A DNA stretch of 64,000 nt from Cervus elaphus (taxonomy: Eukaryota; Chordata; Mammalia; Artiodactyla; Cervidae), in NCBI RefSeq assembly GCF_910594005.1, contig NC_057847.1, forward strand, positions 53,458,001 through 53,522,000, in the 5' to 3' direction. Made by a program: the position numbers and the translations under genes. Shown piece after piece: positions 34,263-45,686 of the stretch; the stretch's first letter is position 1, and every line of letters begins with the position of its first letter. A model generated the notes under the pieces. The model searched no databases. It had not been told where the DNA came from and worked only from the letters and a program-made list of their open reading frames with translations.

Positions 34263-34479
34263 CATAATATTATTTTGTCAAGATAACAAATATTAAGTAA
34301 GCACCAAGAGGTGCTACCCAACCAAGAGGCAGAGTCCACTATAAAGGTTAGCTGAATTTTCTTTGAAGTTATGATCCTTAAAAGTTATGTAAAATTCATT
34401 TGTATATGTTGAAATGTATGTTGCTATTAAATACGCTTATGGAGAAACCTGCAGTGTACAATAATAGTTACTATTAATT

Positions 34480-34690
34480 TTCCCTTAAGTTTATTAATTC
34501 TTAATACTATATGTAAATGACTGTACCAGAGACTGTATGTTCATTACATTTTCTCATTTCACCCTCACAGAACTCACTTTATAGATGAGAAAACTGAGGA
34601 TCAAAGAGGGCAAAAGTAACATGACCAAAACTACACAAACAGGAAGAAGTAGAGTTGAGATTTGAAGCTTGGTCAGAATAACCACAGATT
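34480..34690 (-). mobile_element. MIR SINE relic (antisense)
   Basis: Reversed MIR text: TCTCATTTCACCCTCACAG, CACTTTATAGATGAGAAAACTGAGGATCAAAGAGGGCAAAAGTAACATGACC, then GAGTTGAGATTTGAAGCTTGG. A good match to the MIR core and head. Confidence 0.8.
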
Positions 34691-34889
34691 ATTCTTAGAT
34701 CCATTATGAATTTTTCATTTTGTATTTGTCATGTATTTCTTGTCATGTATCAAAAGCACTTAATGTCAGATGGGAAAGCACAGCCTGATATAAATTGGAT
34801 ACACTACTGCCTTCAAGGAGATTATAGGCTAATTGGAGAGTTAATGTGTATAAACATGTAGTCCTATAAGATAAATAGTAGTGGTAATG

Positions 34890-34945
34890 TTAGTCACTCA
34901 GTCGTGTCCTACTCTTTGCGACCCCATGGACTGTAGCCCACCAGG
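34890..34945 (-). mobile_element. Bov-A fragment, minus strand
   Basis: TAGTCACTCAGTCGTGTCCTACTC..GCGACCCCATGGACTGTAGCCCACCAGG, the end part of a Bov-A unit. No TSD seen. Confidence 0.85.
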
Positions 34946-36224
34946 ACCCCAATTGTAAATCTGAATCCTGCATAAATAAATGTACAGGTTCTTTCATGAT
35001 AGAAACTACAGGCCATATTCTGTTCGGTGCAAGGGCAGAGACTGTGAGACTGAGGACACAGCATAGGAAAGCTTCATACTGGGCCAGTGTGGTTCTCATA
35101 CAGAATGGGGCTGTATTTCCAATATGGTAGCATATCACCAACTGTGTCAGTGTTCCCAGAAAGCTAGGACAGGATTTGACATGGCAAAATTTGACGGAGG
35201 AGGAGTTAAGTTTTTCTTGTGAATAAAAGGGAAGGGAAGAGGAGTAGATGGGAAGAGACTTCAGATCACAAGTCTGGTCTAATACCTGTGAAAAAGAGGA
35301 AAGGAAGGTTTGAGTGGTAAGGCCCTCAGACCACAGGACAGTTCTGAGGAGCTTTCAGCCAGGTCAAAGGAAGATGCCTTGAGTCTTAGGAAATAGGTTA
35401 ACACTGGCCATACCAGCCTTTGTGGGAGCAGCCAGAGAAGCATGGCCTCAGCGCTATCATGGAAGCACAGCTGGGACTTCCAGTCAGCTCTGCTCCAGGC
35501 AGTAGGCTCTTTGGAAGCTCTAAGCTGTGCATCTCCTGGCTGCCACATCTAAAATCAGCATGCAACAAGAGTCTACAGAATGATGTCTTTAGTCTCCCAG
35601 CATACTCCACAGTTCTTAACAGAGGTGAATCAACTCAGTGCATGACCCTCCCCATCCATCTGAGCCTAACCCTTGCAACTTGCTATAATATTCATCATGT
35701 GTTCAAATCATGAAAAGAACCCTGTGTTTGTTTGTCCTTTGGAAAAGAATCAAACTCTTTGTTGGGAATCAAAAGATCTTTAGTGGCAGAGTAGGATGTT
35801 ATTGACATATAAAAGGTTGTGAAGAAATAAACAAAGGAAAACAAACTCTATGAGATGCTAGTTCACACTGGCCAAGGGTGTGATTGAGCACTTTACTGGC
35901 TGACCCACACCTTAAGGACTCAGTTTGTTCAGCACTAAATGAGGCCTGTATGGTGTCTCATCGACACATTACCATATGCAACAGCAAACCTTTATCAATC
36001 ACCTACTGACTACACAGCTTTTCCCCTAGACCTGTGAATTTAATGAGGTATTAGAAATAGTCCTCATTCTAGATATTATTTAAAATGCCACCCACACTTG
36101 GAAGAAGCTTTGCAGTTTTTAATGCCCATCTGAATTATTCTGAATACATGAAATAAGATATGTGAACATGATACTCCTAAGATAGCTAAATTTTGATGAT
36201 ACTCTATGCTGTAATATGCCCAGG
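34946..36224. other. Unassigned sequence, several short frames
   Basis: Frames of 70-97 codons overlap on both strands over 35279-35713. The region 35280-35640 is somewhat GC-richer than its surroundings. None resembles a known protein to me and the overlap argues against coding. Confidence 0.45.
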
Positions 36225-36405
36225 ATGTTACAATGAATGTCATATTCAATCAACATAGCAGCCCTAGAAGGTGCCATTGTCCCACCCATTTTGCAGTTGA
36301 GGAAACCAATAATCAAATTAAGTGATTCACCCAAACTCATATAACTGGCAAGAGAAATAGGAATAAACTGAATCAAGGTTGAATAACTACAAAGTGACTG
36401 CTGAA
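36225..36405 (-). mobile_element. MIR SINE relic (antisense)
   Basis: CATAGCAGCCCTAGAAGG, CCCATTTTGCAGTTGAGGAAACC, TTAAGTGATTCACCCAAACTCATATAACTGGCAAG: the reversed MIR core and head. Confidence 0.75.
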
Positions 36406-36784
36406 AGCAAATCCTTCTCCACATTAAGTGATATCTAACAGTATAGGTTAGTGGATGGCACATATCAAGTGTTTACTTCAAATAATAAAATGCACCAAGA
36501 AGTCAAAGAAGCCATAGTACTGAGTCCCTTATTTCTGATGTGGTCCCAATTTTACTTTTTGAATGGATTACTTGTTGAATGGATTACTACATGAAAGGAA
36601 GGATTAAATGCACACATAGCAATTGTAGACTGTAAAATCATAGATAGGATGAGGGAGATATTCCTAAGTCCATGGGTCAGCTTAAACAAAAAGAAGTAAA
36701 GCCACAAACTCTATGATAACATAAACTGGAAATGAAAGGAATGGTTTGAAGTTGTGAACTAGGTAGTCTACATTGTCTGCTATC
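36406..36784. other. Unassigned sequence
   Basis: No gene seen. GAATGGATTACT is repeated at 36560-36571 and 36577-36588 within a short direct duplication of about 17 bp. Confidence 0.5.
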
Positions 36785-37015
36785 CAGCTACTATTTACTT
36801 GATAATTTCTATTTTTCATACACTGTAATAAATTCTTTAGTTTCTATTTATACAGTCTCAATTATTTCTCAAAACCCGTGACTTATAGTTTAATGTAACA
36901 TCAAACATGTGGAACATTGGAGATACTTAGTAACTTTCCCAGTCAAACAGCAAATAAGTTGTTCAGCCAAACTTCAAAACAGAACTATCTTACTCCAAAA
37001 CCAACACTGTTTCTA
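36785..37015 (-). mobile_element. MIR SINE relic (antisense)
   Basis: Reversed MIR order with TATTTACTTGATAA..TACACTGTAATAAATTC, GTAACTTTCCCAGTCAAACAGC and CAACACTGTTTCTACTCT at the head. Strongly diverged. Confidence 0.55.
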
Positions 37016-37472
37016 CTCTACAGCAGTACCAAAACTCAAAAGTAATTTGTGAGTTCTCAGTACATAGGGTAGCAAACCAACACCTCCAATGAACCACTTA
37101 GTAAAGAATACAGAATACCTAAAGAGAAATTGATGCTGTGAAGTTTTGCAGGTCATTTTTAAGTCCAAAACATCCTCACAATCCTGATAGTCCAGGAGAA
37201 GCTGTAATATAACACAGTCTGATTCTTTATATTTCAATCTAGAAAAATATTAATGAAACCTGTAGGAAGCTCATCAAAATCATGTTTTCTAACAATTCAA
37301 TTCTTTCAATACAATCCAAAATAAAGAATAATGTTAAGTGAAATATTTGGAAAGATGGACCTAAACAAACCACTAGAGTTTAATCCACTAACTCTTGACA
37401 AAATTCAAGAGCTGTAAAATCTTCCGACGTGAATTGGTCAATTGTTCTTTTCCACTAACCTTAGCATTGAAG
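37016..37472. other. Unassigned sequence
   Basis: No gene or repeat family recognised; a 74-codon minus frame has no support. Confidence 0.5.
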
Positions 37473-37680
37473 TGGACTTCCCTGGTGGCTCAGACGGTAA
37501 AGCATCTGCCTACAATGTGGGAGAGCCAGGTTCGATCCCTGGGTCAGGAAGATCCCCTGGAGAAGGAAATGGCAACCCACTCCAGTACTCTTGCCTGGAA
37601 AATCCCATGGATGGTTGAGCCTGGTAGGCTACAGTCCATGGGGTTGCAAAGTGTTGGACATGACTGAGCAACTTCACTTA
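37473..37680 (+). mobile_element. Bov-tA SINE
   Basis: One of the best preserved heads in the window: GGACTTCCCTGGTGGCTCAG and B box GGTTCGATCCCTGG, followed by the full Bov-A body and GACATGACTGAGCAACTTC. No certain TSD. Confidence 0.94.
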
Positions 37681-37790
37681 TAACTAAATAAATTCACTCA
37701 ATTCAACTCAACTATACTTATTGAGCACTTACTACATGATCTGTTGCCAAAACCCTGGGCAAAAGGAGTTCAAAGATTAATATGGCATAG

Positions 37791-38015
37791 GGCTTCCCAG
37801 GTGACTCAGTGGGTAAAAAATCTGCCTGCAATACAAGAGATGCAGGAGACATGGGTTTGATCCCTGGTTTGGGAAGATTCCCTGGAGGAGGATATGTCAA
37901 CCCACTCAAATACTCTTGCCTGGAGAATCCCATGGACAGAGGAGCCTGGTGGGTTACTGCCCACGGGGTCACAAAGAGTCAGACACAACTGAGCGACTGA
38001 GCACACATGCACACA
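37791..38015 (+). mobile_element. Bov-tA SINE nested in L2
   Basis: GGGCTTCCCAGGTGACTCAG head, B box GGTTTGATCCCTGG, a short repeated ACAAGAGATGCAGGAG before it, complete body and GACACAACTGAGCGACTGAG end with AC-rich tail. Confidence 0.93.
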
Positions 38016-38203
38016 GCCCCTGACCTCAAGGACCTCTGTAGTTTTATGTAGGAGAAAAGTCATATATACATGAAAACAAAAGAAAGCAGAAGTTGAGAGA
38101 TCCCAAAACACCAGCACACACAATGCATTCTAGGAAAGTATGAAAGAGAGATAATAGTTCTTATCGGAAGAACTATAGAAGGTTACAGGAGTTTAAACCC
38201 AAC

Positions 38204-38764
38204 TGTTGGTACCAAAACCTATCTATTACTATATGACAAATAGCCCCTGGATTTCATGGGTTAAACAACATTCATCATCTCAATAGTTTCTGCCACACAT
38301 CCTGGTGCAGCTTGGCTGGATGCCTCTGCCTGGAGATCTCATATCAGATGGTCATTGAAGTGCCATTTGAGATGCAGTTTCTTCTGAAGGCTCTACCGAG
38401 GAAAGGTCTGCCACTATGTCATTTACATGGTGACTAGCAGGATTCAGTTGCTCTGAGCTGTTTAACTGAGAATCTCAAGTTCTCATTTGCTATTGGCTGA
38501 AGGCCTCCTCAGATCTTGTCATCTGGGCCTTTCCATTGGATGGCTCACAAGATGGCAGCTTGCCTCCCTCATAGTAGAGTGCGGAATGATCTAAATCATG
38601 ATATTTGTGTAATCTAATCCCAGGAGTGACATCTCATCCATTAGCCATACTATATTTTTCAGGAATGAATCACTAAGTCCAGTCCACACTCAAGGGGAGG
38701 GAATCGCACAGGCGTGAATTATAAAAGGCACGATCACTAGGGCCATCTTGGAGGTTGCATACCA
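38204..38764 (+). mobile_element. Old LTR (ERVL-MaLR-like) nested in L2
   Basis: Begins TGTTGGTACC and ends GGTTGCATACCA. Internal phrases TATTACTATATGACAAATAGCCCC, GGGTTAAACAACATTCATC and CACTAAGTCCAGTCCACACTCAAGGGGAGGG belong to a common mammalian LTR pattern; I do not name the subfamily. No internal region, so a solo LTR. Confidence 0.55.
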
Positions 38765-38777
38765 GAGTATGCAACCT
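38752..38777. repeat. Perfect 10-bp inverted repeat
   Basis: AGGTTGCATA (38752-38761) and TATGCAACCT (38768-38777) around a 6-base loop. It lies across the right end of the LTR-like unit. Confidence 0.95.
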
Positions 38778-39110
38778 TGAAGGATAGATAGAATTTCAAC
38801 TGGTAGAAATGCAAAGTCAAGGACTGCAAGTTGCAGGAAGAGAATGAGCATATATGCCAAGGTGAGATCACTCGGGGTTTTGAGAAGAACAGGTAGTTAA
38901 TCCAGTTTGTGGGAAACTGGATGCATGAGGAATATTAGAAAATAAGTCTTCCAAGTAGATCAGAGTTAACGAATATTATGCTAACAAGTTATAGCTTTGT
39001 TATTTTAGATTCTAGGAATTGTTTTGTTTTGTTAACATAACAGTGACAAGATCAGATGTGCCTCAAGATAATTAACCTGAATGTCTTGTGAAAGATGTAG
39101 CTGAAGTGTA

Positions 39111-42100
39111 AGACACTGTGTGGAGGCAAAGAGTGCTTAAAGGAAGCTGCTCTAAAAGACAAAGAGCAATGTTAGGACCCAAATTTTTAACAGCAGCAGT
39201 AGGAGGGGAAGTAGGGCTTCTAATAAAATAGCATACCTATGCTTTAATGTGCATTTCCTTATAGTTGAATTTTTTTCAACTTCTGATTCTCAAAATATTT
39301 AATATTATATGGATTTTCAAAGGTTTTTCAGTTTCTATTATTCTTTCCCCTAACTCTTTCATGCCCTGCTTCAGGGCAACTGTTACCTATTGAATGTCAT
39401 GCTAGCAAAAACATTTGATCTGAACCTTGCCCATTTGCCCCTGCTGCCTCAAAGAAGGAAACATATGACCTGTCTTTGATCACACTTTTTTTCTAAAATG
39501 AAAACATCCTCCAATATGTGATTCTTATAAAAGGTGAGTGTTAAAATTCTAGGATAAACCACATTTAAGCCCAGGGACTCAGTTAAAGTTAATGAAAACA
39601 TATTGGGATGAGAGAAGCTGTTGCAGAGGTTGGTGGATATTTAATTCTTTTGCAAACATCAGAAAACCTGTCTAGTCTCAATACAGACAAAAGCTGGAAT
39701 GAGTACTCAATTAGTAGCAGTTTCTCAGCATTTTGTCCAATTATCTAATAAAGAAAACAAGAACCTCGGTACATAAATTCGCTCCATTATGGAAGCAACC
39801 TTCAGTGAGTAAGCCAGTCAGCTTTATTATTCAAATCATCAATGTGATGCTTGTAAAATGAAACAAAGGCAGCTCTTTTATGATAAATATTACAATACAG
39901 CTACTTTTCACATATGTCTCCACACTTACACACACACACATTGTAAACCATTCACTGAAGTATAAATAAGAGACAACCAAGTGACAATTCAGATACAAGA
40001 AAAATAGACAAAGCCCAAAACAGAATGGATTATCCAGTTACTGCTCTGACATTATTGCTGCTTTTAGGGAACAGCTGATTCTAGTCATCAGTTTCCATCA
40101 TCTGTTCTATTTTCTTTTGCAGACTTTTGCAATGGAACTTTTCAAAAAAGATGCTGGGAGAAAATCAGAAATAGATAAAAGTCTAGGAAGCAATTTTTCA
40201 AATTAGCTCCCCCTCTCCCTTTAATTTCAAGAAGAGGTGCAGTTCTTAGAAGTGTTCATTCTTTGACAGATCATTCAGAGGCAGAGACATGGGAATCCTA
40301 GGCATCAACAAGGTCACTGCCAAGTTCATTCCAGTCTCCTGGAGTACTACAGGCTGAGAGCAAAAGGATGAAGGCCCAGAAACAGTTTATGAGATAAGCT
40401 GCCAGGACTAAAGTCAGGGTCAGGGCTTCTGGAAACTTAAAAGCAGACACATATCACCAAAAGTATCACCATTAGCACAGCTCACTGATGTTCTCATATT
40501 GGTCTCCTTACGTCTGGACACATTTTTTCTCTTGAACACAAGGAACAAGTTGCACACATCCCAGCACCTTCCTGTAGCCAGATTTGCCTGATTTATACAG
40601 ACACCATTTATAGAATCCCTGTCACCTTTTCAGTCTCCTGGCTTCTAACTTTGACACCCATCTTCCCATGGCTCTCCCTGCTTCACACCCAACAAATCCC
40701 TTATATTCCAGACATCACAATAAAAATCATGGGCATTATAAATCCATTTTCAGTAACACCTGGTATAAGACCTTCCTTATTGTAAAAAATGTGCCACGTT
40801 CCCCAAGATCCTTGAGATCTATCATATACCTGACCTCAGCTCTCCTTATACCAAGGGTTTTAGATATCCCTTTTTTTTTTTTTTTTTTTTACTTAAAAAT
40901 GCCTCCCTGAGCACATTCTAAGTAGCATTACTTTAAAGGACTCAATAATACCACAAAAATGACATGGTCTCTGAAACTACAGTATCTATTCTGACTCTCA
41001 CAACTCATCAAGTTGCATAATCTAGTGACAGTGATACAGTCATCCTACTTAAATAATGCTATTTTATTGTCAACTACTCAAAGTATCTGACAACCAGATA
41101 CTAACATCCACTCACACCAGCTTAATGAACATTGAAACCACTGGAAGATTTTCAAGATGGGCTACAATTTCCCTAGATCTCAGAGTAAATCCACACCCTG
41201 GCCCAATAGATGTCCATGACTCCTGTTTCGAGAAAGACACATGTGATTTAATTTCAGATATTTTCCAGTGAAGGGAAGCACCCCATAGATCCCCTCCTCC
41301 TCATCCTAACAGATGTAAAGATTATGCTAGACATCTTATTTTTAAATCAAGTGTATAAATTTGGACATCTCAAGAGAGAATGCAAAGTATAGAGCGAAGA
41401 ACCAGAATCATGTGGAATGACCCTCATACTTAATTCTCTAACCCGTCATCATGCAGACTTTTCCAAAAAGCACATGTCATACTGTTTGTAAGCCACACTT
41501 CTTCACAGCTAGCATACGATCCTCCCTCAAAATGTTGTCAAATAATTCTACTCTCTAGCAAAGTAGATGAAAAAATAAAGCTAGTTACTCACACATGAAG
41601 GATTTTCCTCAAGGGCGATCATCTTAACAAGAAATTTTTTCTTCAAAATTAGCTAATCTGCAGTTCTATTAAAACAATGTGACTCTAGCCCTGCTCTCCT
41701 CACCCCAAAAGAAGGAAAGTAAAGACAGAATCCCATTAGAGGAGATGCTTAAAAGGCTAAAAAACCTAGACAAAATTCTCAAACGTTCTAAACTGACTTA
41801 AAGGTACTGACCGACACACATTTGGTCCTCACTACCTAACAACCTAAGATTGTGATTTAACTAATTATCCTGTCACTTCTAATATAGACTGTTATTTCAG
41901 AAAGTTTTGTAGAGAATAGGAATTTAATGAAGTTTCTTTGAAAAGTCCCTCAATTAGAAGAGTACCTGCTAGAGACGGATTATTTTTAATCAAACGACAA
42001 TTGGTGGTTGGGAGCTGAATGTACAGTCAGCATTCAGCTGGTCATGGAGAGATGTCATCTTTTCACAATAAATACTCCATAGGCATTAATGAATCTCAGT

Positions 42101-42307
42101 TTCATTTTAGTTATAAACTTAATGCTTAAGTTAGTTTTGCATGAAATATCATCTGGATTGATGTGCTAACACATATTATGAACATTATTTGTGAAGGCCA
42201 GCATAGAGGACCGCTCTTAAGGCTGTTTCATATAAAAGTGACCATTTTTAACTTTTTTTCTCTTCTAATGAAATAGTATATTACTTATTTCTAATATCTA
42301 ATAACAT
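39111..42307. other. Unassigned sequence, 3.2 kb
   Basis: No gene seen. Holds a short CA patch near 39930-39943 and a run of 20 T at 40871-40890. The 80-codon frame reading into the T run (40668-40910) is not supported as a gene. Confidence 0.5.
40871..40890. repeat. (T)20 tract
   Basis: Uninterrupted run of 20 T. It could be the tail of a minus-strand retroposon, but no recognisable body lies to its right. Confidence 0.9.
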
Positions 42308-42425
42308 TGGATAATATAAACTGAGAGCCTAGTATGTGCCAGGATCTTTAGATAAATGTTCCTTACTCTTTATGAGGTGACATTATTGTTCTGAGTTTTG
42401 AAGATGAGGAAGTTGAGGCTAAGAA
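42308..42425 (-). mobile_element. MIR SINE relic (antisense)
   Basis: GAGAGCCTAGTATGTGCCAGGATC, CTTTATGAGGTGACATTATTG and TTTTGAAGATGAGGAAGTTGAGGC follow the reversed MIR 3' half. Confidence 0.75.
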
Positions 42426-45400
42426 GACTAGTGGGGTCCAGTGTCCATTTTCACTCTCAGCTCTATCAAGTCTCATCTCATGCTCCTCCTCCCATTCCCC
42501 TCTGCCTATATAAGGAACATTTAAAAAACTCAATAATGGCTTTGGAGAAAGGAAGTAGGATGGTGCCAAAGATTACATTTCCCTATGCTTATCTACAGAG
42601 AACTTTAGAGTTAGGCATAGTTTGTTTTCATCTTTTTTGCCAACTTAAGTCCACATGAATTCTTTGTAGTAAACTGGTGAGAACACAATCATATACATAA
42701 ACATGCACACTCACACACATATCCCTAGAAATAAGTTTGAGAAGCAATAAATAACTGAATAAATAGCTAGTGGTATAGCACCAGCATTAAAAAATGTCAT
42801 TTTCAAGCACATAGGAAATACTTAGTGTGCTAGGTATATTGGCAATTTAAAAGAGATACAGATATCAGAATGTGAGACTGGTAACACTGACATGGACACA
42901 AAAATCAAAGGACATGCAGACACATATTAGAATATTGTCTTGAGAAACTATTGATTTTAAAGAAAGTGCAAAATCATGGGAAACATGAATTTTGTTGTAT
43001 TAGTAATGAATGCAATATACATCATGGATGCTGTATATTTAAACTTTGTTGAGCCAATTAAAAAATACAACACATTCTTTTCAGGTATGTAGGAAAGATT
43101 TAAAGGGTGGGTGTAATTTTTAAGAGTTCTTTAAATGGTGGGAGAGAGGCACTGTGGAAAATTGTTATGGGAGTCAGGTAGAAAGTGCATTCTGAATAAA
43201 GATGCTAGAGTTAGAGTGTGTTGAACAGACAAAGTGGGTGGTGAGGAAGTCTGCCTGTTAAGAAGTGGAGGAGGCATTTATTATAAGCAAAGGATATGTC
43301 AAAATTACCCTTTTTAAATAGATGAATTAATGTTTAAACCCATAAAGGATCCAATTTACTGAAAATTATTGAGTCCCTTATGGAAAGCCAGTAGTGATTA
43401 CAACTGAGAGAGCTGTCGTTCTATAGCCTGGTACATATATGCCATATGTGTTTATCTTTCTCACTAGCCTACTTACATGCGATAACACTACAGCAGCTTT
43501 CAAGATGAACATTTGACAAGCCAGCTCACCGCCGACTGACACCTCCATTTCAGCTGGCCTGACATATATAAAAAGAAATTGAATGTTTATCCGTGTGCTT
43601 TCCGGATTTGACATATGTGCTATATAAGAGTCACAGAAGAAAACTTCAGAAAAGAAATTAAGGAATGTACTTGTCAGCTTATTATTCAAAGTTTACCTGC
43701 TTCACATTATGCAGAGAAAAATTAAGCTGGCTACTATGGAACTTTGAAAACATCTGCTCACAGAGTCAGAAGTAATGATAAACAAACAAGCTTCCTTTGT
43801 GGTTGATTTTCATCCAGCTGCATTTAATTATAACAGTGCTATCAAAGAAAGCTCCCCATTAGCTACTAATTCAGGATGACTTCAGAAGAAACTCCCAGAG
43901 CCTCCAGTGATATCTCTCCAACTCCAATAACTTCCTTAATCTCTACCAGTGTTTGTGAGGAGCCATATTAAAGGAGCTTGGTTATCAGTTCAGGTTGTTG
44001 CTGACTGCTAAGGAGGTAGGAGATGTGTTTTCTTCCCCCCCCCCCCAAGACTACCTGTGTAATAATGTGAACTACTAAACTGTTCAAAAAAATCAAAATT
44101 GATGACATCAATATTTTATTCCAATTTTAGAATAAGATTAAAAAAACTACCTCAATAATGGAAAAATCTCATCTTCATGCACATTTTAAGAAAATGCAAC
44201 CTCAGTCATTTCATTTATCCACCTACAGTTACTACAGCCAAAAATAAAAGTGACACTGGGTTTTCAAATTCAGATTGAATTGATTTTCTAATGAACAGAT
44301 ATCTATGCAAAGCCTCTTGGTAGACCACTACCCAGTTCTACCCAGTTCAATGATAATCACCACCAAGCCTTGCTTATTGATCAACATTTGTTCTTACAAA
44401 TTCTCAGGTGTGTATTTTCAGTTTGAAAGTTCCTACTGTGAGACAGGAGGGTAAAAATATGAAAGTACCATCTCTGCTTCTCATCCTTTCTTGAGAACAA
44501 GTTTGAGTGATTCATCACCCAAACCTGGCTTCTGCCTGGACAAGAAGCAAACACAAAAACAAAAGTCTGCATGTGCAGACAATGCACAGATACATGTGTG
44601 ACTTTGCCGACCCAACCTGAGAGTCTGCCACATCTCATTTACTTGTTGTGGGGTTATCTGGAGAGGTACAAGTTAAAAGTGAAAATATATAACCTGGGAA
44701 CTTATCCACATTTATTTGGTACTAACCTCTATCAGAGCAACAAGCCACAAGGAGAGAAGTTTCATGAAGAAAATACTGAATGCTAAATAACCCAGATTGG
44801 GAATGGTCAGTATCTGCCAGAATTGGACCTGGCCAACCTCCAAGGAACCATACATATTATATTTTCTCAGCATGTGAAAGAACTTATTCAATCATGGAAG
44901 GAGCATTACATTGGGAGAGAGTGAAGGCAGTTTTTGCCTACTGAAGATATTGACACCCTTGGAAGCTTTTGTTTATGTATCTGTCTCTTTGTTTTTCAAG
45001 GAGGAACAAAGTATCTTCTAGCTCATTTAATTTCTGAGCCTCCTCGGCTATTTCCAGTCCTCAAGAAGCCAGTATTGTGTATGAGAATCTTTTGACTTAT
45101 AAGAAGGGAAAATGGAAGTGAGGGAGGACACCACTGCTTTCTAGTGAGCTTGGTGGAAACTTACTTCCAGTTATCCATCGAAGTAAGCATGCGATATTAA
45201 TTTCACCCTTGGCACAAAGATCAATGATGTTGCCAGTGTCGTTGTTCTGTTTATAACAATATTTGTGATGACTTAAACACTGCCCTCCTCCAACTGGCTT
45301 GAGAACAAGCATTATTCTTCTGTGCATAGTTTAACAAAGCTGGGGTATGTCGCATTTCAAAAAGAATGTGCAGGAAGGAGCACAGTTTTTGGTGATCGTC

Positions 45401-45686
45401 AATCAAGAGTAAAACTTTTCAAATGTTGTTTTACGGGAAGCACATTAATGCCCATAATCCCTCTTCTACTCTAGAATTCTTCAGGCTGAGAGCCTGAGCA
45501 AATACGGTTCTAAGACCATATTTTCAAATGAGACTACTTAACTTCTCTCCCTTTCTTCCAGAAAACATACATGTTTTGCAGTGAAATATAACATTCAGGG
45601 ACATGGAACTTACTGTGGTACAAATTTTATTATCTTCCACTGTCCGGTACCTTCCACTACTATATACTAGTTTTCTGACATACAGA
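42426..45686. other. Unassigned sequence, 3.3 kb
   Basis: No gene supported; frames of 71-103 codons lack recognisable domains. Contains a run of 12 C at 44035-44046. Confidence 0.5.
44035..44046. repeat. (C)12 tract
   Basis: Uninterrupted C run, uncommon in this AT-rich window; prone to length error in sequencing. Confidence 0.9.

Larger units (their letters stand above)
37690..39110 (-). mobile_element. L2 LINE (antisense) interrupted by Bov-tA and an LTR
   Basis: CAACTATACTTATTGAGCACTTACTACATG starts a reversed L2. It is cut by a Bov-tA, resumes with AGCCCCTGACCTCAAGGACC, is cut again by an LTR-like unit at 38204-38764, and seems to go on with AGAATTTCAACTGGTAGAAATGC and GTGACAAGATCAGATGTG. 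The last part is weaker. Confidence 0.5.

Noticed and set aside
37530..37545. tRNA-like A and B boxes (also in the other Bov-tA and CHR SINEs)
   Set aside because: They belong to SINE heads; no cloverleaf with acceptor stem and anticodon arm is intact, so no tRNA gene is called.
40668..40910. 80-codon frame ending in a Phe run
   Set aside because: The Phe run is the (T)20 tract; no other support.
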